DNA of 9,660 bases, taken from positions 1-9,660 of the forward strand of contig JANQMQ010000025.1 in assembly GCA_028279995.1 (NCBI GenBank), given 5' to 3'. Source of the DNA: Candidatus Phaeomarinibacter sp. (lineage in GTDB: Bacteria; Pseudomonadota; Alphaproteobacteria; CGMCC-115125). The translations under genes and the position numbers were made by a program. Below are positions 1 through 6,389 of the stretch, one piece after another. The notes beneath the pieces are model-generated. The model ran no database searches. It had not been told where the DNA came from and saw nothing but the letters and a program-made list of their open reading frames with translations. How positions within the stretch are numbered: the stretch's first letter is position 1; every line of letters starts with the position of its first letter.

Positions 1-936
1 ATCGTGCCATCGGGCCTCAATGCAGTGACAACGGCACTGCTGGCGCTACTCAGTTCCGGTGACCATCTTCTGATGACGGACAGCGCCTATGGTCCGACAC
101 GGACCTTCTGCAATACCTTCCTCAAGCGCATGGGTGTCGAGACAACTTACTATGACCCGACAGTCGGTGCGGACATAGATGCGCTGATCACGGACAGAAC
201 AAAAGTGGTGTTCGTGGAAAGCCCGGGGTCGCTGACCTTCGAGATGCAGGACATTCCGGCTATTGCCGCAGTTGCTCATGCCCGAGGTGCAAAGGTGGTG
301 CTGGACAACACATGGGCCTCACCGCTTTTCTTCAAGCCCTATGAACACGGCGTGGATGTGTCCATCCAGGCAGCCACCAAATATGTGGTGGGTCACGCGG
401 ACACCATGTTGGGAACAATTACCGCAACGGAAGAGTGCTGGCCGCTTGTCCATGCAGCCCATGGTGAGCTTGGCCTGTGCGCCGGACCGGACGATATCTA
501 TCTCGCGTTACGCGGCCTGCGGACGATTGACGTCCGGCTGAAACAGCACATGAAACAGGGGATCGAACTGGCCACCTGGCTTGCCGAACGCGACGAGGTC
601 TCGCACGTGTTCCACCCTGCTCTGCCGTCCCACCCGCAGCATGACATCTGGAAACGTGACTTTCTGGGAGCAAGCGGACTGTTCTCCGTCGTCCTGAAGC
701 CGGTCGAGGAGAAAGCGCTGGCGGCCATGCTGGACGGGCTGGAACTGTTTGGCATGGGATACTCATGGGGCGGCTTTGAGAGCTTGGTCGTTCCGTCCAA
801 TCCGAAGCGCTACCGCACGGCAACCACGTGGGATTATCCGGGACGTCTGCTGCGGTTCCATGCCGGGCTGGAAGACATGGATGATCTCAAGGCTGATCTC
901 GACAAGGGTTTTGAGCGTCTCAGGGATGCCGGATGA
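1..936 (+). CDS. metC: Cystathionine beta-lyase, 3' part (start lies before the window)
   Basis: PLP-dependent enzyme of the Cys/Met metabolism family that cleaves cystathionine to homocysteine, pyruvate and ammonia in methionine synthesis. The frame is open from base 1, and the first residues (IVPSGLNAV) are internal family sequence, so roughly 80 N-terminal residues are missing; the GTG at 4 is not a real start. Numbering from that GTG, the phosphate-binding YGPTR (29-33), the pyridine-contacting Asp in DNTWASP (D101) and the Schiff-base lysine in AATKYVVGHAD (K126) are all present. The C-terminal YSWGGFESL is the form typical of MetC rather than MetB or MetZ. The stop overlaps the modA start by four bases (ATGA at 933-936), which suggests translational coupling. 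Cystathionine gamma-synthase or O-acetylhomoserine sulfhydrylase are less likely alternatives. Confidence 0.9.
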   Translation: MVPSGLNAVTTALLALLSSGDHLLMTDSAYGPTRTFCNTFLKRMGVETTYYDPTVGADIDALITDRTKVVFVESPGSLTFEMQDIPAIAAVAHARGAKVVLDNTWASPLFFKPYEHGVDVSIQAATKYVVGHADTMLGTITATEECWPLVHAAHGELGLCAGPDDIYLALRGLRTIDVRLKQHMKQGIELATWLAERDEVSHVFHPALPSHPQHDIWKRDFLGASGLFSVVLKPVEEKALAAMLDGLELFGMGYSWGGFESLVVPSNPKRYRTATTWDYPGRLLRFHAGLEDMDDLKADLDKGFERLRDAG

Positions 937-1745
937 TCCGCGCCTTCGTCCTTGCTCTGTGTACGGCGTTGGTCGTCGGCGGCTCCGCCAGAGCAGACCA
1001 GCCCTTGCTGATATTTGCTGCGTCAAGCATGACCAATGCGGTGCAGGAAATTGCGGATGCCTTTGAAGCCGCAGGCAATGGTCCGACGGTTACGGTGTTT
1101 GACGCAACCTCGCGCGCGGCGCGGCAGATACAGCAAGGCGCACCGGCGCATGTCCTCGTATCAGCCAACTCCGAATGGGCCCAATGGCTGATTGCCTGTG
1201 GACCGGGAGACGCCTCGTCCCGGCGCCCGATAGCCAGCAATAGTCTGGTTCTGATTGGCCCGCAGAGACAAAGCCGCGCAGATGAAGCCCGCTTGCCGCA
1301 GGCCTTTCAAAACATCCTTGCTGTCGTGAATGACGGACGTCTTGCGATTGCAGACCCGATTGGCGTTCCTGCAGGGATTTACGCACGCGAGGCGTTGATT
1401 GAAACAGGCCTTTGGGACCAGGCGCAGCCTCAACTTGTACAGGGCGACACCGTGCGCACGGTACTGAACTGGGTTCGCACCGGCACGGCGGATACCGGCA
1501 TTGTATATGCCACCGACGCCCACATTGCTGGTGACGTTGACGTTCTGTCCCACGTTCCCCGTGAGCTGCATGGCGCGATTGTTTACGAAGCCGTGGCGGT
1601 CGAGGGCGCCCCGTCGGCGGCGCATGCGTTTTTATCGTTTCTGGTTGAATCTGAAGGCCAGACCATTCTTGCTGAGTATCAATTCGCGCCGCCGCCCGAA
1701 GGTACTGATGACGGCGGGTCTGTTGTCGCAACGGAATGCGGGTAG
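933..1745 (+). CDS. modA: Molybdate ABC transporter periplasmic binding protein ModA
   Basis: Periplasmic protein that captures molybdate (or tungstate) and delivers it to the ModB permease. The 270 residues begin with a signal peptide (hydrophobic stretch about 4-17, likely cleavage after SARA at 21). The mature protein opens with LLIFAASSMTNAVQEIA, the ModA family N-terminus. Oxyanion contacts expected from E. coli ModA have counterparts: S31/S32 in AASS, S60 in DATSR, A147 in VPAG, V174 and Y192 in IVYATDA (placed by eye, not by structure). The start is the ATG overlapping the metC stop. The family core ends near residue 256 (EYQFAPPPEG); the remaining 14 or so residues form a Gly/Asp-rich tail that overlaps an alternative modB start. 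Downstream modB supports the assignment. Confidence 0.92.
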   Translation: MIRAFVLALCTALVVGGSARADQPLLIFAASSMTNAVQEIADAFEAAGNGPTVTVFDATSRAARQIQQGAPAHVLVSANSEWAQWLIACGPGDASSRRPIASNSLVLIGPQRQSRADEARLPQAFQNILAVVNDGRLAIADPIGVPAGIYAREALIETGLWDQAQPQLVQGDTVRTVLNWVRTGTADTGIVYATDAHIAGDVDVLSHVPRELHGAIVYEAVAVEGAPSAAHAFLSFLVESEGQTILAEYQFAPPPEGTDDGGSVVATECG

Positions 1746-1752
1746 TCGGCAG

Positions 1753-2439
1753 ATGTGGGCTGTAACAGATGCGGAGCTTCAGGCGCTGACCGTCTCACTG
1801 ATGGTTGCCGGTGTTGGCTTGCTGGTGTCCATGCCCCTAGCTCTGCTGACCGGCTGGGCGTTGGCGCGCTGGGAATTCTGGGGAAAGACAGCCCTCGACA
1901 TTGTCGTGCATCTGCCGCTTGTCATGCCACCGGTTGCGTTGGGCTATCTATTGCTGCTTGCGCTGGGGCCAAGAGGCCCTATCGGGGAACCATTGCAGAC
2001 ATGGTTTGGCATCAACCTGGCCTTCACATGGACCGGTGCAGTGATTGTGGCTGCTGTCAGCGGGTTCCCTCTGGCGGTGCGTGCCATCCGGATTTCGGCA
2101 GAGAACGTGGAAGAGCGTTTGCTCCAGGCAGCACGGACGCTGGGACAGTCTCCATTTGGTGCGTTTGTCAGCGTCGCCCTGCCGTTGATGATCCCCGGGA
2201 TCGTCGCCGGGGGGGTGCTTGCTTTCGCCCGCGCCCTTGGCGAGTTTGGCGCAACAATAACGTTCGCCGCTTCGATTCCCGGAGAGACCCGGACCCTGCC
2301 GCTGGCGCTGTATACGTTTCTGCAGGTGCCGGGCGGCGAAGATGCAGCGCTGCGTGTGCTGATACTTTCAGTAGCCGTGGCCGTGGCGGCGCTTGTAGCA
2401 TCCGAGTATCTGGTGCGCCGGTCTGGACGGCGGCAGTAA
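1753..2439 (+). CDS. modB: Molybdate ABC transporter permease ModB
   Basis: Inner-membrane channel subunit of the molybdate importer. The 228 residues match the E. coli ModB length (229) and show hydrophobic spans near 12-36, 47-71, 92-110, 142-162 and 200-219. Family blocks are HLPLVMPPVALGYLLL (53-68), the ATPase-docking EAA loop around LLQAARTLGQSPFGAF (123-138) followed by ALPLMIPGI, and FARALGEFGATITF with IPGETRTLPLALY. The chosen ATG lies 7 bases after the modA stop and fits family length. An in-frame ATG at 1708, inside modA, has a better ribosome site (GAAGG five bases upstream) and would add 15 residues, so the start is uncertain. No ModC ATPase gene follows; it must be encoded elsewhere or shared. 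Confidence 0.92.
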   Translation: MWAVTDAELQALTVSLMVAGVGLLVSMPLALLTGWALARWEFWGKTALDIVVHLPLVMPPVALGYLLLLALGPRGPIGEPLQTWFGINLAFTWTGAVIVAAVSGFPLAVRAIRISAENVEERLLQAARTLGQSPFGAFVSVALPLMIPGIVAGGVLAFARALGEFGATITFAASIPGETRTLPLALYTFLQVPGGEDAALRVLILSVAVAVAALVASEYLVRRSGRRQ

Positions 2440-2453
2440 GGAAGAGTGTAAGC

Positions 2454-2666
2454 ATGGACATCAAGTCAGAAATTTCCGGCAAGGTCTGGAAGATCGAAGC
2501 AGGCCCCGGCACTGACGTTGAGGAAGACGACGCGATCATCATCCTCGAATCCATGAAGATGGAAATTCCGGTCGCCGCTCCCAAGGACGGTAAGGTGACG
2601 GAAATTCTGGTGGCCGAAGAAGAACTGGTCGAGGAAGGCCAGATCGTCGCACGGATGGAGGCATAG
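2454..2666 (+). CDS. Stand-alone biotin/lipoyl carrier protein (BCCP-like, 70 aa)
   Basis: A complete single biotinyl/lipoyl-attachment domain with nothing else attached. The signature ESMKMEI (32-38) places the modifiable lysine at K35; the flanking methionines (MKM) favour biotin over lipoate. The opening block SEISGKVWKIEAGPGTDV and the closing block GKVTEILVAEEELVEEGQIVARMEA form the two symmetric halves of the beta-barrel hammerhead fold. The ATG follows GGAAGAG and lies 14 bases after modB. In biotin carboxylases, BCCP domains shuttle carboxybiotin; short free forms resemble the B. subtilis BLAP type and usually lie beside carboxylase or transferase genes, but none is present here. Its partner enzyme is therefore unknown. 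Too short for the acetyl-CoA carboxylase subunit AccB, which carries an N-terminal extension. Confidence 0.88.
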   Translation: MDIKSEISGKVWKIEAGPGTDVEEDDAIIILESMKMEIPVAAPKDGKVTEILVAEEELVEEGQIVARMEA

Positions 2667-3266
2667 TTGTTTCAAAGAACAGCCAAAAAAACGAGCGCGG
2701 GTGCAGCCTTGTCCGCTGCGGCAATTGTTGTGCTTGGATATGTCACCATGCCATCTGCAAGTCTCGCCAATTCCGATGAGATCAAACCAACCGTACTAGA
2801 GCTACCCAAAGTCGACTGTGCAACATGTCATTTGGGTGAACCAGACAAGACCTTTCCCGAGATTGAGTTGAGCGCCCAGCAAGTCGCTTCTTCGAACTAC
2901 ATCAAGCAATTGCTTGAAGAGTTTGACAGTAATCTAGTCATTCACATCGATGAGCTGGTTATTGGCGATGCCCTGGCGGGGCAAAATCTAGCCAAGAATC
3001 TATGCGCTACTTGCCACGCACTGGATGCTGGCAAGCCTTCACCCAATGAGGCTGCCCCCAATTTCAACACCCTCACCCTCACCTATCCGCCGGAACATCT
3101 GGCTGAAGGGTTTGCCGAAGGGATTGTGGTTGGGACCGACGCCCATATCGGCATGCCCCAGTTCGAGTTGGCGCCAGAGCAGATAGATGACCTGATCGCT
3201 TATCTCGAAACGGTAATGCCGCCCTACATCTCACCCAATGCTGCAGAAGGACGCGTGACGGACTAG
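2667..3266 (+). CDS. Exported c-type cytochrome with two CxxCH haem-binding sites
   Basis: Starts at a TTG directly abutting the biotin carrier stop; a strong GGAGG (2657-2661) five bases upstream supports this start, which also yields a proper signal peptide (RTAKK, then a hydrophobic stretch 11-27, cleavage near SLA at 34). Two haem c sites are visible: CATCH at 51-55, in a short N-terminal segment, and CATCH at 113-117, which begins a class I cytochrome c fold ending in IGMPQFELAPEQIDDLIAYLE; M163 is the likely axial ligand. The first haem has no obvious methionine ligand in a standard position. Acts in the periplasm as an electron carrier; its partners are unknown. GC content is clearly lower (about 38-50% in sampled stretches against about 68% in modB), and CTAG, uncommon elsewhere here, occurs four times, hinting at a different origin. 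The stop overlaps the convergent oxidase gene. Confidence 0.85.
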   Translation: MFQRTAKKTSAGAALSAAAIVVLGYVTMPSASLANSDEIKPTVLELPKVDCATCHLGEPDKTFPEIELSAQQVASSNYIKQLLEEFDSNLVIHIDELVIGDALAGQNLAKNLCATCHALDAGKPSPNEAAPNFNTLTLTYPPEHLAEGFAEGIVVGTDAHIGMPQFELAPEQIDDLIAYLETVMPPYISPNAAEGRVTD

Positions 3267-4603
3267 CTTCCGTCCTCCCCAAACAGCCGCGCAAGATACG
3301 GCGTGAGGAACAGACCCTTCGGGTCCAGTCGTCGGCGCACTTCCTGAAAATCATCCCAGTGCGGATAAAGCGGTGCCAGTTCGCGCGCGGTGAGCGTATG
3401 CAGCTTGCCCCAGTGCGGACGGCCACCATAGTTGCGGAAGATGGCCTCAGCTCCATCAAACAGCCGCCGGTAGTCCTGCTTTGCATACTGATGAATTGAG
3501 ATCGATACGCTGTCGCGGCCCTGAAACGGGCTGAGCCAGATGTCGTCGCCTTTGATGGTCCGGTACTCCATCGGGAAAATGAAATTGCCGCCACGCTTGC
3601 GCATGTGTTCAGCAAGTTCCTGTGCACAGTCCGGCCCATTCTCAAGCGGAACCGAAAACTCCATCTCGTTGAAGCGTACATCACGGTCGCTAGGGAAAGC
3701 CTGATAGGCGTGCCGAACCTTGGCCTTCTGGGAAAACTCGTCCGCGCCCATATAGCGCGCGCCGGCATTGTTGGTGAGGAAACGCTGCAACGGCCCACGC
3801 ATGAACGGCGCAAAGCGGCTGATCTCGCAGGCGGCCACCATGGCGAACTGTTCCATGCGGCCGCCACCATCCCGCGGCGGGCGTGCCGGCTCGTCCGTCG
3901 TGTTAAGGAACTTCACCAGCACGTCATCGGCGAACGGAAACCAGAAGAACTCAAAGTGCCTGTTGTCCTTCACCAGTGAGTCCATCTGGGCAAAGACATC
4001 CGCTACCGCCATACGGCCGCCGGTTTCCCGAAGCGCATAGGCCGGGACGCATTGCAGGACGAATTCCGTAATGATGCCGAGGGTGCCCAGTGACACACGG
4101 CCCGCATTGAAGACATCCGCGTTCTCGTCCGCCGAGCAGCTGATGACGCCGCCATCAGCAGTCGCGATGCGCAGGCCGGCGGCTTGAGACGAGACAGAGC
4201 CAAGCGTCAGGCCTGTTCCGTGGGTCCCGGTTGATATGGCACCTGCAATCGATTGGCGATTGATGTCCCCCTGGTTGGCCAGTGCAAGCCCGGCCTCAAG
4301 CAGAGGCGCTCCAAGGTCGCAGATCTTGGTGCCGGCCTTGACCCTGGCCTGCGACGTGGAAACATCCGCATCAACCAGGCCCTGGTGACCATCGATGTTG
4401 ATCATTGTCCCGTCGGTAATGACGATCGGTGTAAAGGAATGGCCCGTCCCTGGTGCCCGGACAGGTCCTCGTCCGTTGTTTGCAGCCGATTTGATAGCGC
4501 TGCAGATTTCCTCTTCGCTTTGGGCAGCTATGTGGGCAGATGGTGCGCAGGTAAGTGCGCCGGACCAGTTGGTCCAAACCTGGTGTTTGTTGTGAACAGT
4601 CAT
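3263..4603 (-). CDS. D-arabinono-1,4-lactone oxidase / L-gulonolactone oxidase-type FAD enzyme
   Basis: VAO-family flavoenzyme that oxidises the C2 hydroxyl of an aldonolactone or a sugar alcohol. The 446 residues open with WTNWSGALTCAP, the usual ALO N-terminus. The FAD-binding PCMH domain shows RAPGTGHSFTPI (H55 aligns with the histidine that carries covalent FAD in several relatives) and IAGAISTGTHGTG. The C-terminal ALO domain carries GGRPHWGKLH, and the protein ends in LDPKGLFLTPYLARLFG, both family hallmarks. No signal peptide is seen. The ATG follows a GAAGG-like site. It is transcribed toward the cytochrome gene and the two stops overlap by four bases. Whether it is an oxidase (oxygen as acceptor) or a dehydrogenase (for example using cytochrome c, as plant galactonolactone dehydrogenase does) cannot be told from sequence; the substrate is also unknown. 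Confidence 0.9.
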   Translation of the reverse strand: MTVHNKHQVWTNWSGALTCAPSAHIAAQSEEEICSAIKSAANNGRGPVRAPGTGHSFTPIVITDGTMINIDGHQGLVDADVSTSQARVKAGTKICDLGAPLLEAGLALANQGDINRQSIAGAISTGTHGTGLTLGSVSSQAAGLRIATADGGVISCSADENADVFNAGRVSLGTLGIITEFVLQCVPAYALRETGGRMAVADVFAQMDSLVKDNRHFEFFWFPFADDVLVKFLNTTDEPARPPRDGGGRMEQFAMVAACEISRFAPFMRGPLQRFLTNNAGARYMGADEFSQKAKVRHAYQAFPSDRDVRFNEMEFSVPLENGPDCAQELAEHMRKRGGNFIFPMEYRTIKGDDIWLSPFQGRDSVSISIHQYAKQDYRRLFDGAEAIFRNYGGRPHWGKLHTLTARELAPLYPHWDDFQEVRRRLDPKGLFLTPYLARLFGEDGS

Positions 4604-4668
4604 CGGGCCTTCGATGTACCTCTTGTCAGGTGTTCATTGTTGCCACAAGCATCGCCGAGATTGAGTGC

Positions 4669-4688
4669 GGATGCAATGCGGTGCATCC
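4669..4688. promoter_or_regulatory. Perfect 7-6-7 inverted repeat upstream of the lactone oxidase gene
   Basis: GGATGCA and TGCATCC arms, fully complementary, separated by six bases (centre to centre 13 bases, somewhat more than one helical turn). It sits 66-85 bases upstream of the oxidase start codon, in the 177-base gap that also contains the terminator of the next gene. Position and symmetry suit a dimeric regulator operator; no T-run follows it in either direction, so a terminator role is unlikely. No regulator is assigned. Confidence 0.4.
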
Positions 4689-4719
4689 CCAACAATCAAC
4701 TCCCGGCGCGCCGTTGAAC

Positions 4720-4753
4720 AAAAAAGCCCCCCGGACGCAAGTCCGGAGGGCTT
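4720..4753 (-). terminator. Rho-independent terminator after the DUF1329 gene
   Basis: On the minus strand, GCCCTCCGGAC pairs with GTCCGGGGGGC (11 pairs including one G-U wobble) around a 4-base loop, followed by six T residues. It begins 28 bases past the stop of the DUF1329 gene and therefore ends that transcript before the lactone oxidase gene, which must then have its own promoter in 4604-4720. Confidence 0.9.
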
Positions 4754-4780
4754 CCTGTAGGCGTCTCGTATTCGGTGGAA

Positions 4781-6151
4781 TTACCGAACGCCACGGCGGC
4801 GCAGTGCTGCCGGGTCGAGATTGTCTTCGCTCAGCTCGTCGTAGCTGAAGTTGATCTCACGTTCCTGGTTCTTCAGGCCCTGGACATTGTAGTAGTCCGC
4901 CTGAATGTCATAGGTGACGTCAGAGTTGTTCCAGCATGTGGGCACATCGTAGTAGTTGATGATGTGACCTTCCTGAACACGCCACAGCTGACCGCGGCTG
5001 TCATACATTTCACCGGTCACCATGTTGTAGGTGTCCTCGTCGAAGGACTTCACACGGCGGGTGTAAATGTGACGTTGACCTTCACGGATCTTGCCTTCCA
5101 CGGTCCACACACGGTGCAGTTCGTAGCGCAGGAGATCCTGGTTGAGGGATGCAGGCTGCAGCATCTGCTCATAGGTGTTTTCCGGGTTAGCCCACTTGTA
5201 GGAGTTGTACGCGATGTACTTCTCGGACTTGCCCTTCATTTCCCATGTGTAACGGTCCGGCGACCCGTTGAAGAGGTCAAACTGGTCCGTGGTCTGACGA
5301 CCATCAGAATAAGACTGCGGGTTGTCGTAAGCCACGGTCGGCGCACGACGCACACGCTTGGTTCCCGGGTTGTACTGCCACGCGTTGCGTGAGCCCTTTA
5401 CCTGGTTGATCGTTTCGTGGACCAGCAGCAATTCACCGGCACGGCGGGACGGCGCGATAACCGTCTGCAGATACTTCAGTGAAATGTTGTTGAGGCTGTC
5501 GAAGCTCGGAATTTCCGGATTGGAATAAGTGAACACCACTTCGTCATACACCGTGATCGGTGTGAAGCTGGCATTTCCGTCCGGTGCGATGGATGCAAAC
5601 TGGCGGTTCAGCTTGTAGCCGCGGTAGCGCAGATTGTGGTTCCAGACCAGTTCCACAGCTTCCGTCGGAATGGGGAACGGCGTGCCGATGGTTGCATTCG
5701 CAACACCGTTGCCGTCTGCCACCAGCTCACTGTTGAGAGCGTTCTGCTTGAAGGCTTCGTTCACGAACTCCGGGAAAGAGCAGTTACGGCGAGACGGGTA
5801 GACGATCATCTTGTAACCGGCGATGTCGTCAAGCAACGCAGCATGAGTGCCCGTTAGCTTGTCTGCATACTCGGCCTTGTTCTCGGCCGTAATAGTGAAA
5901 AGCGGCGCATCGTCAGCATAAGGATCAGCGTAGAAATCGCCCGGCGTATGCGCAGGCGGATTTGCAAGCGGTTCCCAAGCCGGGATGGTGCCGTCGGCAT
6001 TGCCTGCCTTTTCAGCGCCAATCGGCGTCAGCGTTGTGCCGAGCTTGTCGGCTTCAGCCTGGCTCACACCCGCTGCGGCCGGCAGGGCAAATGCCGATGC
6101 CGTCAGCAGCGCGGCAATGGCGCCAGTGCTGGAATTAAAGATTGAACTCAT
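4781..6151 (-). CDS. DUF1329 family exported protein
   Basis: Protein of 456 residues, the usual length for DUF1329 (a family with a LolB/LppX-like outer-membrane sorting fold; molecular role not settled). The start is the ATG at 6149-6151 because AAGGAGG lies seven bases upstream and the protein then opens with a signal peptide (hydrophobic 10-26, cleavage near PAAAG). A longer reading from 6193 would bury this signal. The mature N-terminus GVSQAEADKLGTTLTPIGAEKAGNADGTIPAWE is the family's most recognisable block. Later blocks are YPSRRNCSFPEF, FPIPTEAVELVWNHNLRYRG and WEMKGKSEKYIAYNSYKW. In many proteobacteria it is co-encoded with DUF1302 proteins and RND exporters around hydrophobic-compound metabolism; neither is adjacent here. 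It ends in a strong terminator, so it appears to be a single-gene unit. Confidence 0.88.
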   Translation of the reverse strand: MSSIFNSSTGAIAALLTASAFALPAAAGVSQAEADKLGTTLTPIGAEKAGNADGTIPAWEPLANPPAHTPGDFYADPYADDAPLFTITAENKAEYADKLTGTHAALLDDIAGYKMIVYPSRRNCSFPEFVNEAFKQNALNSELVADGNGVANATIGTPFPIPTEAVELVWNHNLRYRGYKLNRQFASIAPDGNASFTPITVYDEVVFTYSNPEIPSFDSLNNISLKYLQTVIAPSRRAGELLLVHETINQVKGSRNAWQYNPGTKRVRRAPTVAYDNPQSYSDGRQTTDQFDLFNGSPDRYTWEMKGKSEKYIAYNSYKWANPENTYEQMLQPASLNQDLLRYELHRVWTVEGKIREGQRHIYTRRVKSFDEDTYNMVTGEMYDSRGQLWRVQEGHIINYYDVPTCWNNSDVTYDIQADYYNVQGLKNQEREINFSYDELSEDNLDPAALRRRGVR

Positions 6152-6184
6152 TGTTGGTCCTCCTTGTGGGCCCCCAAATTGGCC

Positions 6185-6203
6185 TGTCCGCAACTCACGG
6201 ACA
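6185..6203. repeat. 6-7-6 inverted repeat in the DUF1329 leader
   Basis: TGTCCG and CGGACA arms separated by seven bases, 34-52 bases upstream of the DUF1329 ATG. If transcription starts near 6212 as proposed for the nearby promoter, this would form a short hairpin in the 5' untranslated RNA; it could equally be an operator. Confidence 0.35.
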
Positions 6204-6218
6204 CCCCACGTTCTGCGG

Positions 6219-6253
6219 GTATTAAAGCCGTTACTGACCTGAACTGGATCAGT
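6219..6253 (-). promoter_or_regulatory. Candidate DUF1329 promoter with inverted repeat over the -35 region
   Basis: On the minus strand an extended TTTAATAC gives a plausible -10 (TAATAC, 6219-6224), but no TTGACA-like -35 lies at the right distance. Instead the -35 zone is occupied by the near-perfect inverted repeat ACTGACC-N7-GATCAGT (6233-6253, six of seven pairs). A poor -35 with an overlapping dyad is the pattern of an activator-dependent or repressible promoter. This is an inference from sequence only. Confidence 0.3.
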
Positions 6254-6329
6254 CCGAATGCTGCAGAAAGTTCAGCACCGTTTGATTTCACCAAGTCACA
6301 TAGCACGGAACAGTCATAAATGAAGATGA

Positions 6330-6382
6330 ATTCCTTGAAAGGAGCTACGCAGAGACCACAGAAAACCTAATGATTCCTTGAA
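6330..6382. repeat. Pair of 10-base direct repeats between the Sel1 and DUF1329 genes
   Basis: ATTCCTTGAA occurs at 6330-6339 and again at 6373-6382, 43 bases apart (close to four helical turns), in the AT-richer 238-base gap between the two minus-strand genes. The first copy also extends into a small palindrome, TCCTTGAAAGGA. No strong terminator follows the Sel1 stop, so this gap holds only these repeats and the proposed DUF1329 promoter. Confidence 0.3.
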
Positions 6383-6389
6383 TTATGCG

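Noticed and set aside
3079..3870. Minus-strand open frame (263 codons) crossing the cytochrome and the oxidase
   Set aside because: Arg/Ser-rich out-of-frame shadow; it spans parts of two convincingly coded genes in other frames.
4775..5392. Long plus-strand open frame (205 codons) opposite the DUF1329 gene
   Set aside because: Val/Leu-rich antisense reading of a well-supported gene; no ribosome site, no recognisable domain, and it runs through the terminator side of DUF1329.
6152..6193. Longer DUF1329 protein from an ATG at 6193
   Set aside because: It would put 14 polar residues ahead of the signal peptide and would read through the strong AAGGAGG site of the inner ATG.
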